Shown here: piece by piece, positions 11,249 through 21,586 of the stretch
Layout of the letters: every line of letters starts with the position of its first letter
How positions within the stretch are numbered: the first letter of the stretch is position 1
Origin: Pascua guehoae
Lineage: Eukaryota > Basidiomycota > Tremellomycetes > Trichosporonales > Trichosporonaceae
Reading direction: 5' to 3'
Assembly (NCBI GenBank): GCA_001600415.1
Contig: BCJX01000006.1
Span: 1-64,000 of the forward strand
Length of the DNA: 64,000 bases
The notes under the pieces: model-generated
Database searches by the model: none
What the model saw: only the letters and a program-made list of their open reading frames with translations
What the model was told of the DNA's origin: nothing
Program-made: the position numbers and the translations under genes

Positions 11249-11790
11249 TGTTACGACCTGACTCTGGCAGTCACAAGTCCAGGACAGGTGGACGGGAGAG
11301 TTGGGTCGTGAGCAGGTGACAGACGGTCAAGCCTGAGGACGGAATGTCCGAGGGTTGAGGACGGAAGAAAGCCTGGAAGGATCTCCGCTATGCGGCAGGC
11401 AATAGTGTATGTCTAGGCATCATTTGTGGTGTATGTCTAACTACGGTGTGACCTTGTAGTGCTTTGCTGGGTGGCAAACACGCTACAGTGTAACATATGA
11501 GAATTGATCCTTGGGGAAAGAGTCCCCAAGGGCTGGCTTATATACCTTTTTGGGGCGAGGGATGTTCAATGAAGGAACACCCAAAGAAGCCCCTTCAGTG
11601 CTATAGAAGTACCATCGATGAAGATATGTCGATGAAGACTCTGCAATGACAGCTCTTCGTTGAGGAGCTGTCGATGCGGATCTGTCATTGACTATCTGTC
11701 GATGAAGTCCCACAATGACATAAGGTCATTGCTAATCAGACTACAATGTGTATGTATACTCAGTGGGTATGACAAGTCATAGTCATAACA
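11249..11790 (-). mobile_element. Family B-related LTR
   Basis: On the plus strand it runs from TGTTACGACC to GTCATAACA, the reverse complement of the LTR B termini. It holds the diagnostic minus-strand TATA (plus-strand CTTATATACC near 11538), the primer-like AGAATTGATCC, and a perfect 9-bp inverted repeat at 11509-11517/11523-11531. Left and right flanks do not match, so no target duplication is seen. It is about 540 bp, like LTR B at 28884-29433, but diverged. Confidence 0.75.
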
Positions 11791-11835
11791 ACAACAATAA
11801 CAACAACAATGACAACAACAACAGCAACATTGTTG
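11786..11835 (+). repeat. AAC-rich microsatellite
   Basis: Imperfect AAC/AAT repeats start at the LTR end. Confidence 0.8.
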
Positions 11836-14297
11836 TCAGTGACAGTGAGGCTAGGGACACTCTAGGCCACTAACACAGCTGTGTCAGCGACATCCTCAAA
11901 TGTTTGTCTGCCCCGACCTTCCACCCGGCATCAGTGACACCCCACACAGCCTCAGCGACCTCAGCAATGCCCCACTTGGTGATGCCTTGCTTGGTGGTCT
12001 AGCTCCAATGAGTGGTTGGGGGATATCAACTTGGGCAGCATTAGGAAGGACTAAATTAGAAATGACAGCCTGAGTGGACAAACCCCTGAAAAGTGAGTGG
12101 ACTTCAACGGTGGCCAATACTGTATCCTCACTGTAAATCAGAATCTTACTGATGGACACATTCCACTCCTATCTGCGGTAATGGGTTCCAGTGACATTTG
12201 ACAAGGCATTGGAATAAAACTCTGGCATCGCATCCACCCTTTGTGCCAATGTGCTACATCACTTGGTGCTAAATGCTACATCACTTCTCAGCGGCGCTTG
12301 TCTACCCTGTTGTATGCCTTCTGCCCTCCACTTACACAGTGTCACCCACACACAGCCCTCCACTTACTACCCATGATCGCTTGCGAGCACTGGGTGCACT
12401 TGCTTGCCCTTACTGGCTGGTTGGGCGGCCCAAGTTCACCCCATCTTGACCGTCCTCACGGCTCTCTAAAACCCCCCTTCCCTTTCTCTCTGGGGATTCC
12501 TCATGATGCAGTGTCTGTGGGCCAGATGGACAGTCAACCTGGCGTGGTCATGACTAGCACCTCAGGGTGCTCTCAAATGCCAGTACCCGTACGGCACTGT
12601 ACAATGTTACGCTCATTGCACTGTGCAGTCATCCACTCCAACCTAATTTGTGCCCAGGATCGTACTGTATCTATGGCCTCCATCAAAATGGTCGTTGCGT
12701 GAGCAGGGCAAGACAGAACAACCTCACTCCTCTCACAGCATCATGAAGGGCTGCATGGCATCATATTTCTGTGCCTTTCGACTTGCCATTATGATGGAAA
12801 TATTCTTGTGCCTTTCGACTTGCCGTTATGATGGACAACAGTACCTACTTGGTGGGAAAGCTGTCAAACCGAGGAATGCCTCCCTATTGACCCTTACTTG
12901 CCAACACTTGTGCACGTCTGCCTGCACTATAGTACTCCTGTAGTATACCTAACCCCTGGCAGGCCTCCTACAGTACAGTACAGTAGTACTACTGCACAAT
13001 CTCATAACCCTGAGTCTAGGCCTGGGAGGGTGGGCTATGCAGGGGTGTGTGCTTATCAGGTTCAGCCAGCTATTGCCACCATACCCTTCCTATCCAACAG
13101 CACAAGTACCGCTGCCAAAACGTTTGGACAGATATCAAGCGGATGGGACATGACAATGAGCAGCTATCCCACTGATCTGACACAACAGCTGGCCTTACAG
13201 TGCACACCTGCACACTGCCAGCCCACTGCCAACAATCAAGCCAACCAGAGCCGGCTGCACATGGGAGGCCACAGGACAAGGACAGTGTTGACAATTCCTG
13301 CTGCAACTATGCATCGCAACATCCTCCAGTTCCTCAGCTTTGAGTCTGTTCACTTCTCCAATGGCAAGGTGGCCTAAGGAGCCCAATAACGCCCACTGCT
13401 GTGCACACCACTGACTAAAGCCAAGTATCAGTCCCATGCAATGCATGTGCCCAAAGAGGCTTGTCCTGCTACTCAACTGGAGTTTATTCTCTCAACATCC
13501 ATGTGGTGATGCCTCCGGGTCCCATTTATGCAATCCAGGACTGTTTGGAGTGCATTGTGACAACAGGCACCTTGGGCCATGGCGAGTTTGTTGTCTCACC
13601 CTCGGGGACATGCTATGAAGTCGACCCAGTGGAGCTCATCGCTGTGTGAACCTATGCAGATGTAATGAATCCGATCCTGCAGATCGAGTACCGCCAATAC
13701 CATCAACCCACGGCCCCAAGCAAAGACAGGAGGGTGTTGCAGGGGATTCAGATAAGTGTGGCTGTTAGGTCATACCGGTACTCATACTGGCAGCCCAGAT
13801 TGAAACACCTTACATCAAGAGAAGAGATGAAAGATGACCCCATGGCCCGTTTTCGAGTCTAGCCCCAGCTACAGTAGTAATGAGACAACAGAAGCCAATA
13901 GTCCTGGTGTTGGTTGGCCCGAGCTCGAATGAGCTGTGTGCTCACTCGCACATAGTATATAGGCCATCTTGGTAGGCTGTATTCAACATGCATCGCTCTA
14001 TCGCTCCATTCCTCGCTTGACACCTGGGGCTCCTTGGAGATCCACAATAGCGGCAGGGCATTATAACCCTCTAAACCACAAGCTCATCATGCACACTCAC
14101 CCCCCAACCCTCCTAACCAACCAACCCTATCCAGCGCCAAGCAACAACTAATCTGTCCAGCCGCTTCCCCGCTCGCGCTCGCAAGGTTTGGTCCACCAAG
14201 GCCATGGTGAGCGGGCAGATGGTGGTGAGTGGGGGGACAGTGGTGAGCAGGCGGACGATGGTGAGTGGACGGTGATTGGCACTAAATGACATGCATC
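11836..14297. other. Decayed sequence, no intact gene
   Basis: There are only short open frames on both strands. One at 11896-12159 (minus, 87 codons) has protein-like composition but no recognised motif. Short direct GGTGAG-type repeats occur at 14200-14275. No LTR or transposase signature was seen. Confidence 0.4.
13461..13862 (+). pseudogene. Weak coding-like stretch, unrecognised
   Basis: Two same-frame segments (13461-13646 and 13650-13862) are separated by one TGA at 13647-13649, again consistent with CGA to TGA. The segments contain VVSPSGTCYEVDPVELIAV and a Tyr/Gln-rich part. No start, splice site or family could be assigned. It may be a fragment of a transposase or a chance frame. 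Confidence 0.25.
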
Positions 14298-15598
14298 TTA
14301 GATACTTAATTTATCAAACTGGAACACATCCTCCAAGTCTTCCATCTCGTCGAGTATGTCATCAGCCTTCTCATGATCAGCCTTCATGTGGGCCTTCTTG
14401 TCCTTGTTGTCCAGAATACCATTGATAATATCATTTTCAGCATGGTGGCAGGTGTAAAAGACAGCGGTAATGCGCTCCTCATTGGGACCATTTGTAACAA
14501 CCAAGCCACGGCATCACGAGGAACGGAAGCAATCCCTGCAGGGACATCGATCAATATGGCTCCATACCGCTCCATAGTCCATGGTCGAGGCCTAGCAGGC
14601 ACCTGTCCCTTTTACTCGGCACTATTCATAACTGTCTTATGGCTCCTTCTCACCTACCCTCTTGTAATTCCTGGGTCGGCGATGACAGTAGACCATGTCC
14701 CATGACCTTGGCCATGTCCCAAGGCTGACGGGCTTACTCAGCACCCCGGCTCTAGCATAAGCGACTGATCCCGATGCTAGATAGGTCACCGCGAGACAGA
14801 CGGCTGGGTAGGAGGAGGAGACCTCAGCAGATGTCTCTCATGACTGTAGAAGAAGGGATATAAGGTGGCCCTCTCGAGCGGGGGAGGGCCAATGATCTAG
14901 ATCCGTAGTTGCATTGTAGAAGTCTTATTCATCTTGTCGCCACTGACAGTGGTTGTCACCTCCTTCTTCCATCACACACTTGACACACACCCCTTCAGAC
15001 CTTTGCCATCCACTATCACTCGATATTGCTCCATATCCCTCCTTACCGATTCGCTCTTGCCTTATACGTCACCCACCTTCTACGACTAGGCCCCATTAGG
15101 TGTCTTACACCATTGCTGTTGTGCAAACCATGGTGTATCAGGCTAGATGACTTGGCCATGAGTACATTGCCAGGGTTGAGGGTGATGTCGGCATGTAGCT
15201 GTGGGAACCTTGTAACACAGGCAGCAGAGCTGGGATTGCTGAGGAAGACGATGAAGGAGACGCAGTTGCTTGAATCACATCGATCAAGATGAGGGTTGGA
15301 TGCCTCGCTGTAACAGACAGCAACCCCTGTGGCAAGGCCACCCAGACAAATTCTTCTATGTGATGAGGGGTGGTTACACTCAGATGTGCGGTTGCTATGG
15401 TAGTTGATGAAGTGCGCGCCAGACACGATCCCTGGGTCGAGGTCCCTCAACACTCGAGCAAGTAGATCGCAGACCCACTTCTCGAGGGCATCAAGGAGCT
15501 GGTATGCAGCATCTTGTTTCTTGAGGTCTTTGGCAGATGGCTGGCGATCGATGGCACATTGAAGTATGTCCTTGCTGCAACGAGTGTCATTGCCCTGG
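14298..15598 (-). pseudogene. 2-oxoglutarate/Fe(II) dioxygenase-like gene, split by a solo LTR
   Basis: Removing the LTR at 14493-15109 and one target duplication joins two minus-strand frames in phase (15598-15110 and 14492-14298). The joined frame shows a double-stranded beta-helix pattern: His-x-Asp (His at 15291-15289, Asp at 15285-15283), a NPGNVLM turn, a distal His (15135-15133) and an Arg on the last strand (14474-14472, ERITAVFYT). Those are the iron and 2-oxoglutarate ligands of this superfamily. The HLDRCD arrangement resembles fungal TET/JBP-like enzymes, which oxidise 5-methylcytosine in DNA, but a prolyl-hydroxylase-like family is also possible. The C-terminus is acidic and helical. 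The N-terminal end is cut by the LTR beginning at 15599, so the gene is broken twice. Confidence 0.5.
14493..15109 (+). mobile_element. Solo LTR, family G (copy 1)
   Basis: TGTAACAACC to GTCTTACA, 617 bp, flanked by the 5-bp duplication CCATT (14488-14492 and 15110-15114). The TATA sequence (ATATAAGG) is near 14868, with a TGGCCCTC/GAGGGCCA inverted repeat and then the primer-like CCAATGATCTAGAT. It interrupts the dioxygenase-like gene. There is no internal region, so it is an LTR-LTR recombination product. Confidence 0.93.
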
Positions 15599-16209
15599 TG
15601 TCACGAGCCGAACAGTGGAGGCTTGGGAACCGAACACAAACCTAACACCGCGACTCCGTCTCGACCTGCAAGACGGCGTCGGACTCACGGGATTGACGAC
15701 CTAGAGGAAGGCGCCGGGGCCAGGGGGTTGCTGCGACACGCACGTGGAGGGGGACGCGGAAGGACGGAGTGGAGACGGAGGTGGCGCCGCGGAGGTGTCG
15801 GAGGGAGCAAGTGCCGAGGCAACTGGTTGTCGAGACTAGACTTGTAGTTGCATGGCTTGGAGATACAAACTACGGACGGCGCTGAACTAAGTACCCTAGN
15901 GAGCGTACGAGCAGGAGCTGCNCGGGGGATACGGAGTTAGGCCTGGTCTACAAGCGTGGCGCTCTGGGTCGGCGGTAGAGCCTTCTAGTAGTAGTGCCGA
16001 CATGCACGGGCGACAGTACGGCGTGTGTGCTTCNCGAGGCGTCGTGAAGCATGTATTGTGTGCTGTCAAGGCGACGTGCATGATTTCTTGTCGCTTGTTG
16101 TCTCGAGTGGCGAACCGAACCGTGCGGGTGGCGATCGTGACGTCACGTGATTGTCGGTCACGTGATTTCAGCACCGCGTAGAAATGACTAAGTCGTCCAG
16201 ATCGTGACA
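15599..16209 (-). mobile_element. Family A LTR (copy 2)
   Basis: Reverse-orientation copy running from TGTCACGAGCC to TCGTGACA, 611 bp. It matches the LTRs at 33181 and 50282. It cuts off the 5' end of the dioxygenase-like gene. No target duplication is found, because a second partial family A LTR abuts its right end. Confidence 0.85.
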
Positions 16210-16382
16210 GCATTGTGCAGCATGTGTTGTGTGATGTTGAGACAACGTGCATGATTTCTTGTTGATTGTTGTCTTGAGTGGCAAACCGAGTCATGTGGTG
16301 GTGGAGGTCATGATGCCACATCGCTGCCGGTCACATGATTTCGGCACCACATAGAAACAACTAAGTTGTCTGAATCATGACA
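16210..16382 (-). mobile_element. Partial family A LTR (copy 3)
   Basis: Repeats the last 170 bp of the preceding LTR with about 10 percent divergence, and ends in ATCATGACA. A tandem LTR fragment like this suggests unequal recombination or insertion of one LTR into another. Confidence 0.8.
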
Positions 16383-16384
16383 GT

Positions 16385-17339
16385 ACCCATTCTCCTCCTC
16401 CTATCTGTTCACCTTCTCCTATCCATGCCCCTCCTCCCGGAAAGCAGGACACCGCCCCTGCAATCCCTTCGCCTCCCCCGAAATGGCCCACTGCCCCTGC
16501 AATCTGCTCGCCTCCCCCAAAGCGGCCCACCCATGCCGGTGCTGCCCACTCCGCTGCCACCAGCTCTGGTGCCACCACCACCAGCTCCAGTGCTGCCAAC
16601 AATGAGGTCCCACAGCTGCCACGGCGACCAAAGGGTCGGAAACATGCCAGGCAGACCACCCTCGATTTCCCACCTGAGCTGAACCACCTGGCCGATACGA
16701 ACTCTCCAGGCTATATCAAGGCCCCTGCCTCTTCCACAGGACCTCAGCGGACTCTTGCTTGTCCACCGCCCAAGACAAGCACGGTTCCGCTAGTGGAACC
16801 CCCAGCCCTGAACGACCCCAAAGATCCAAAGGATCCTGACTATGTACCTTCATGACCTCAATCCAAGAGGGGCAAACAGGTCAGCGAGCCCAATGTCAGC
16901 GGTCCCAACTCCAATGGCTGAGCACCGCAGTCACAGCCACAGTCACAGCAGGCTCCACCCAAGAGCAGGAAAGGAGGCAGAGTTGCATCAAATGCGACTC
17001 CTGACCCCATCCCTCCTGGTCCTAGCAGGCCACATCAGACTAAACTCAGTGCATGACCAGAACCCCCTGAGGCCACACCCACCTTGGATGGCTTCACCCG
17101 ACTTGGATGCCACACCCGCCTTGGACGCCACACCAGACTCAGATGCACCCGCCTCAGACGCCCACAGTGGATTGGATGGTGCCTCCCCTTCACCAATGCA
17201 AAGAGATAAACAAGGGATAATCGACCTCACTGCATTTGACAATGATACCGAGGCGGACAAAGGGGGAAATTCATACTGCAGAGAGCAATCCTCGTCAGGA
17301 TCAGGTGGGAAACAGACGAAGTGCAAGCGCAAAGGTTGA
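16385..17339 (+). pseudogene. Proline-rich AT-hook gene remnant
   Basis: One frame runs from 16385 through Pro/Ser-rich sequence to an AT-hook-like RRPKGRKHARQTTLDFPPEL near 16620-16680. It continues past three in-frame TGA codons (first at 16853-16855, two more before 17060), each fitting CGA to TGA. A frame change near 17070 leads into an Asp/Ala/Thr-rich repeat (LDATP units) and then DLTAFDND and a basic KCKRKG end at 17339. The 5' side is truncated at the LTR boundary at 16382. Family not recognised; chromatin or DNA binding is suggested only by the AT-hook. Confidence 0.45.
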
Positions 17340-18384
17340 GAATAATGATGGCTTTGCTACTATCAGGTCAATGGGACACCTCTGGCAGATATCTGCCCCT
17401 AGGGTTGGACCAGTCCATCATCACCCACAAAATGGCACACCGGCTCCAAGGGGTACCCTGGGGTGCAATTTGATGGCTCTTTGCCTCATCACATCATTCC
17501 CTCATTGTCCTAATTGGCCTAGTCATTTTCTAGTAGACTGATCATGCAGGCCTTTTGAAATGTGCAATACACCTATGCCTTCCTTGTCCAGTAGTGGCAC
17601 CTGTAGAACACATGGCAATCATGAGTGAGCATGACCATAAGTCTTGTAAAAGTCATGTGGTGCACCAGATGTCAGGCCTGGAGTGGTGCCTTGGAGTTGT
17701 GCCTTGGCGCAGTGCCTCGGAATGGTGCCTCGGAGCAGTGCCTCGCAGTGGTGCCTCAGAGTGGTGCCTCAGAGTGGTGCACAATGTCAACAACACAGTC
17801 GCACAGAGCCCAGCGCAAGCTGTCCACCCAAAATTCGCCTCCATCCCAGGCACAACTCAGATGTGGTTTGAGGTGGTGAATGTCACAAGCTAGGTCTTAT
17901 CAACCAGATAGAATGCTAGTTGACCTTGTCTTCTATGCTTACCGTCCTAGTCTCGACAGGGTACATGGGCGTAGGCATAGAAGATAAGGGTTTCAGAATA
18001 ACAAGCTGAGGCTTAAGGCTTGCTAACAGACAGGATTGTGATACAGTTACTATGGACTTCACCTGGTAGCAGGTTAATGGTTCTGATGCTTGGGATAAGC
18101 TATGCGTAGTCAGAAAGGACAAGGTGAAAAGCCTGACTGACAAGACTACAAGTTGCTATGGCTTATATCTATTGCTCCCTCCTTGGCAGGCACCCTTCTT
18201 CTCCATCCTTAATGAGAACATCCCCATCTCGATGGCCTTCCATGATCATCTGGTCTTTTCCCCAAGAAACCGTAAAGATCCCTCAACTGAGGATAATTGG
18301 TTCATGCTTGCGGATGGATGTCCTGCATGTCGTTACTTGTGCCCATGACCTCTTCCTATGCCATAGTTTCTTAATAATCTTGAT
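17340..18384. other. No gene seen apart from a 13-bp repeat
   Basis: No open frame with recognisable motifs. A TATA-like CTTATATC occurs near 18162, but its owner is unclear. Confidence 0.4.
17686..17780 (+). repeat. 13-bp tandem repeat, about seven copies
   Basis: The unit GTGCCTCGGAGTG repeats head to tail with small changes. Confidence 0.85.
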
Positions 18385-18498
18385 CTCCTGGATTGGAACT
18401 CGGCGCCACACATCGGAAATATAGTCGGCTATATAGCAGAGCCTGCAGTACTCGAAAATATTCGACATCAAATATTTTCGAGTACTGTAAAAAGGTGG
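18385..18498 (+). mobile_element. Fragment of family E LTR
   Basis: Matches the TATA region and 42-bp palindrome (18446-18487) of the family E LTR at 63090-63494, in the same orientation. It is truncated on both sides and abuts a truncated family B LTR. Two CpG sites at the palindrome centre have become CpA. Confidence 0.75.
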
Positions 18499-19053
18499 TA
18501 CGACCTTGACTCTGGATGGAAATGACAGAGTAAAGGGATGGATGAATTTGTAATAGACCCGAGTGGATAAGGTCTGAGGATTGATGGACGGGGAAGTAAC
18601 GCCTCGAAGGATCGGTATGCAGTAACGGACAACAGGCAGTGTTGATGAATAACTTGTGTAACGGTGAGCGATGGGTCCAGAGGTTGACTGAGCGAGCAAG
18701 TGGTGTTTGGTGCTAGTGATGTAACATATGAGAATTGATCCTTGGAGGGGAAGAGCCCTCCAAGGCGCTCCTTATATACTATTTTGGGTCGAAGGAATCT
18801 ATGAAGAAACTATTCGACAAGAGGCTTCTACCTGGTGTCATGGACCTTCTTTGTGCAATACACGTCATGTAATACATGTCGTGTGGGGCACGTCGTGTGG
18901 GACACGTCGTGCGGGGCACATCGTGTCGGGCACATTGTGTAGGGCATGTCGTGTGGGGCACGTTGTGCAGGACACGTCGTGTAGGGCACATCGTGTAGGG
19001 CATGTCATGCGGGTGCACTGTGTTATGATAGGCGAGGGACCCGGATCATAACA
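18499..19053 (-). mobile_element. Family B LTR (copy 2), 3' end truncated
   Basis: Closely matches LTR B at 28884-29433, lacking only the first few plus-strand bases. It has TATA on the minus strand near 18775, the same 10-bp inverted repeat, and a 14-bp U3 repeat (ACGTCGTGTGGGGC-like) at about 18875-19015. A poly-C tract follows on the plus strand, which is the element's polypurine tract. Confidence 0.88.
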
Positions 19054-19700
19054 GTACCCCCCCCCTTTTAAGGCTGAGCTCCGGTGAAGGTAATTGGTGT
19101 CACAGGGTCCCCCAAGTTAAATCTACTCCGAGACACTGACCTGCCCATCTGAGTAGCCTCCGCGGGTCTCAACAAGATAAGACTGCAGGGTTTTGCGAAC
19201 GATGGGACGAGTTTTCTTGAGTAGTGTCTTAGATAGCGAGAATCGAGTATTCTATAATGACGACGAGTGACGAGTTTTCTCAAGTATGATGAGATCAGCT
19301 TTGCTGATCTACCAAGTTACGAAGTCCAGCCTTTTTACAGTACTCGAAAATATTCGACGTCGAATATTTTCGAATACTGCAGGCTCTGCTATATATCCGA
19401 GTATATTTCCGACGCGTGGCGCCGAGTTCCAATCCAGGAGTACTCAAGAATATTTGCCACGCGTCGCTATCGAGTCGCGCGCCTTTTTAAGGGCACGACT
19501 ATTCGACAAAACTCGAATAGGCATGTAAAAGTAGGGCACCGTTGTGACAATTGGGGTTTTAAGGAAGTATGTGTGGTCGATCAAGTTGTATGTTGTCCGT
19601 TATCGTGCATCGATGTCCGTTATCATCCGTTGGAGTCCCTATGCATGGTCAATTGAGTTGTATGTATGTTTGTGGGATGCATGCATGTTTTCGTATGGAG
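19054..19700 (-). mobile_element. 3' internal end of a family B element, with polypurine tract
   Basis: The polypurine tract (minus-strand AAAAG plus a G run) sits right at the LTR start, followed by sequence also present at 29434-29600. It is interrupted at 19098-19549 by a solo LTR of family E. No coding motif remains. Confidence 0.7.
19098..19549 (-). mobile_element. Solo LTR, family E (copy 1)
   Basis: 452 bp, TGTCACAGGG to TTGTGACA, flanked by ATTGG on both sides (19093-19097 and 19550-19554). The paralogous region near 29475 reads straight through without it, so that region serves as the empty site. It contains a 42-bp near-perfect palindrome at 19338-19379 next to the TATA sequence on the minus strand. 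Confidence 0.95.
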
Positions 19701-19851
19701 GTGGTGTGGCAGTGCCACATAATGGAGTTTTGGGGATTCGTGGAGTTTTGTGGCGTTATGGTGGAGGGAAACTGTGGCAGTTTGTGGCGCCAAAATGGCA
19801 TAAAATTTTGGCAACTCCATTTTTTTTTCCTTCTCAATCACTCCTCTCACC

Positions 19852-20996
19852 ATGTCTGCCAACACCCCCCAGCCCACCAACCAGCCCCCCAACCAAGACA
19901 ACACCCAGGCCAAGCAGCCCAAGCCCTTCAAGCCCAAGTCCAAGATCATCAACTACCCCAAGTGTGACAGGTGCACTAAGTCCAACAAGCTGTCATGAAT
20001 CAAACATGACATAATCCTTGCTGACTAAGCTCGTTGCCACAAACGTCGAACAGAATGTCGAATGACCAATGCGATGACCAATACGTAGCCAGAAACGTCG
20101 AGCTCTTCGTCGAATGATGTCATCGCTGACAAAGCTTTGTCACCAGAAACGCCAAGCTCCTCACTGACAGAAACGTCGAGCTCCTTGTCAAATGATGTCA
20201 TTGCTGACTAAGCCTCATCGCCAGAAACGTTGAGCTCCTCGTCACCAGAAACGTCGAACGACCAATACGATGACCAATATGTCGACAGAAACGTCGAGAC
20301 AAACGTCGAGGATTGCCAATCTGGCCATTCAAGTGTCTTTGTTTATTTGTTCCCTGTAGTTAATGATAAGATATATAAAGGAGGGGTCTGAAGCCCTCAG
20401 ACCTCCTCAGAAATGGATCACACCTCTTCACAGACTTCACACACACACACCTCGACCCTCCCCTCTCTTGACATACACCAGCCCACCTCGACCAACTCGA
20501 CCTCACCCTCCTTGGACCTCCAACATCCCCTGCACCCTCCTCCCTGTCCCCTTCCTTGTGTATCCAAGTGGCAAGCCAGAGACACAGCCGTCTAACGTGA
20601 CTGCTACCCCACTTGCTTTGCGGCCTGGCCTTCCTCCTTCCTTGTTCCTCCAGTTCCCCTCTGTCATCTTCCTGTCCTCTGTCTGGGAGATAGGCCCCCC
20701 GCCAGGTGATAAGTTTGAAAAGGGTTTCAACACTTTTATCACGCAAGCCCTGCACTGGTGGTAGGGGTCGCTGCGAATACTGCAGGCATGTTCATGACAG
20801 GTGTGACAGGTTCAAAAGGTAAGCTCCTCCTGTCTTCTCTGCTAACTCCCAGGACCAACTCCACCACGGTCTACAACAACCTCACCCAGGATGTGAAGAA
20901 GCTGATCTCTGTGAGTGGTTCCTTCTGCTCACTGCTAACTCAGATCCTTGACAAGTTTCCCATCTGCTGAGCTGCACAACATGATTGTGACAGAGC
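19852..20996 (+). pseudogene. Cys-cluster gene interrupted by a solo LTR
   Basis: ATG at 19852 opens a Pro/Gln/Asn/Lys-rich N-terminus ending in KCDRCTKSNK at 19990. The LTR at 19991-20743 breaks the frame. Its right flank continues with PC and then a second CEYC-x6-C half, so excision restores a CxxC-x6-C plus CxxC-x6-C pair typical of zinc-binding Cys-cluster proteins. A GTAAGC donor (intron 20819-20852) splices in phase to TNSTTVYNNLTQDV (20853-20910). The next junction is unclear, and another LTR begins at 20997. The gene probably continued into the remnants after 21587. Function unknown. Confidence 0.55.
19991..20743 (+). mobile_element. Solo LTR, family D (copy 1)
   Basis: 753 bp from TGTCATGAATC to TTATCACG, flanked by CAAGC (19986-19990 and 20744-20748). 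The last base of the usual TATCACA end is changed. The 5' half contains many AAACGTCGA-type units, and TATATAAAGG lies near 20369, followed by an inverted repeat. It matches the reverse complement of 63495-64000. Confidence 0.85.
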
Positions 20997-21586
20997 TGTT
21001 ACGATCTGGTAATCCAGCTCGCAACACAGTTAGCCCCTAGGGCCCTCTACCACGTCGACCAGGATGCCGAATGACCAATACGTCGCACAGGACGCCGACC
21101 AGGACGCCGAACAACCAATACGTCGCACAGGACGCTGACCAGGATGCCGAACGACCAACACAATGACCAATACGTCGAGCCAGACATCGAATGACCAACA
21201 CAACCACCAATACGTCAAGCAGGACGTCGCCAGAAACGTCGAGCATTGCCAATCTAGATGCTCTAGGTGTCGGTATTTATATAGTCCTCTTACATAGTGT
21301 TACGATATATAAAGGAGGGGTCTGAGCCCTTTGGCTCCTCTTCAGAAATGAATTCTCGACCACGTTCATCACACTCCCTCTCGACCTTCACCTAAATCGC
21401 CCTTGACACCATTGCCCTACCTTCTAGCACTATTACCACAGCGACTCTGTAGTCATTGACCTTCACCATCCACTGACTAGTCGACACCATCAGTCAACCC
21501 ATCAACCCCATCGCTCAATCGCCAAGCCCTCAAGTTGTCGATCTCGCACCACAACTTAGGTGAGAGAGGTATTACTGTCCATCACA
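20997..21586 (+). mobile_element. LTR, family D relative (copy 2)
   Basis: TGTTACGATC to CCATCACA, about 590 bp. Its 5' 30 bases match the LTR D terminus at 35572. TATATAAAGG near 21305 is followed by a GAGCC/GGCTC inverted repeat. No target duplication and no primer-binding complement follow, so it is a decayed or recombined copy. Confidence 0.7.

Noticed and set aside
13436..13476. KDZ-type transposase next to the dioxygenase-like gene
   Set aside because: I looked for one because such pairs are known, but saw no convincing catalytic or cysteine-cluster motif between 11.8 and 14.3 kb.
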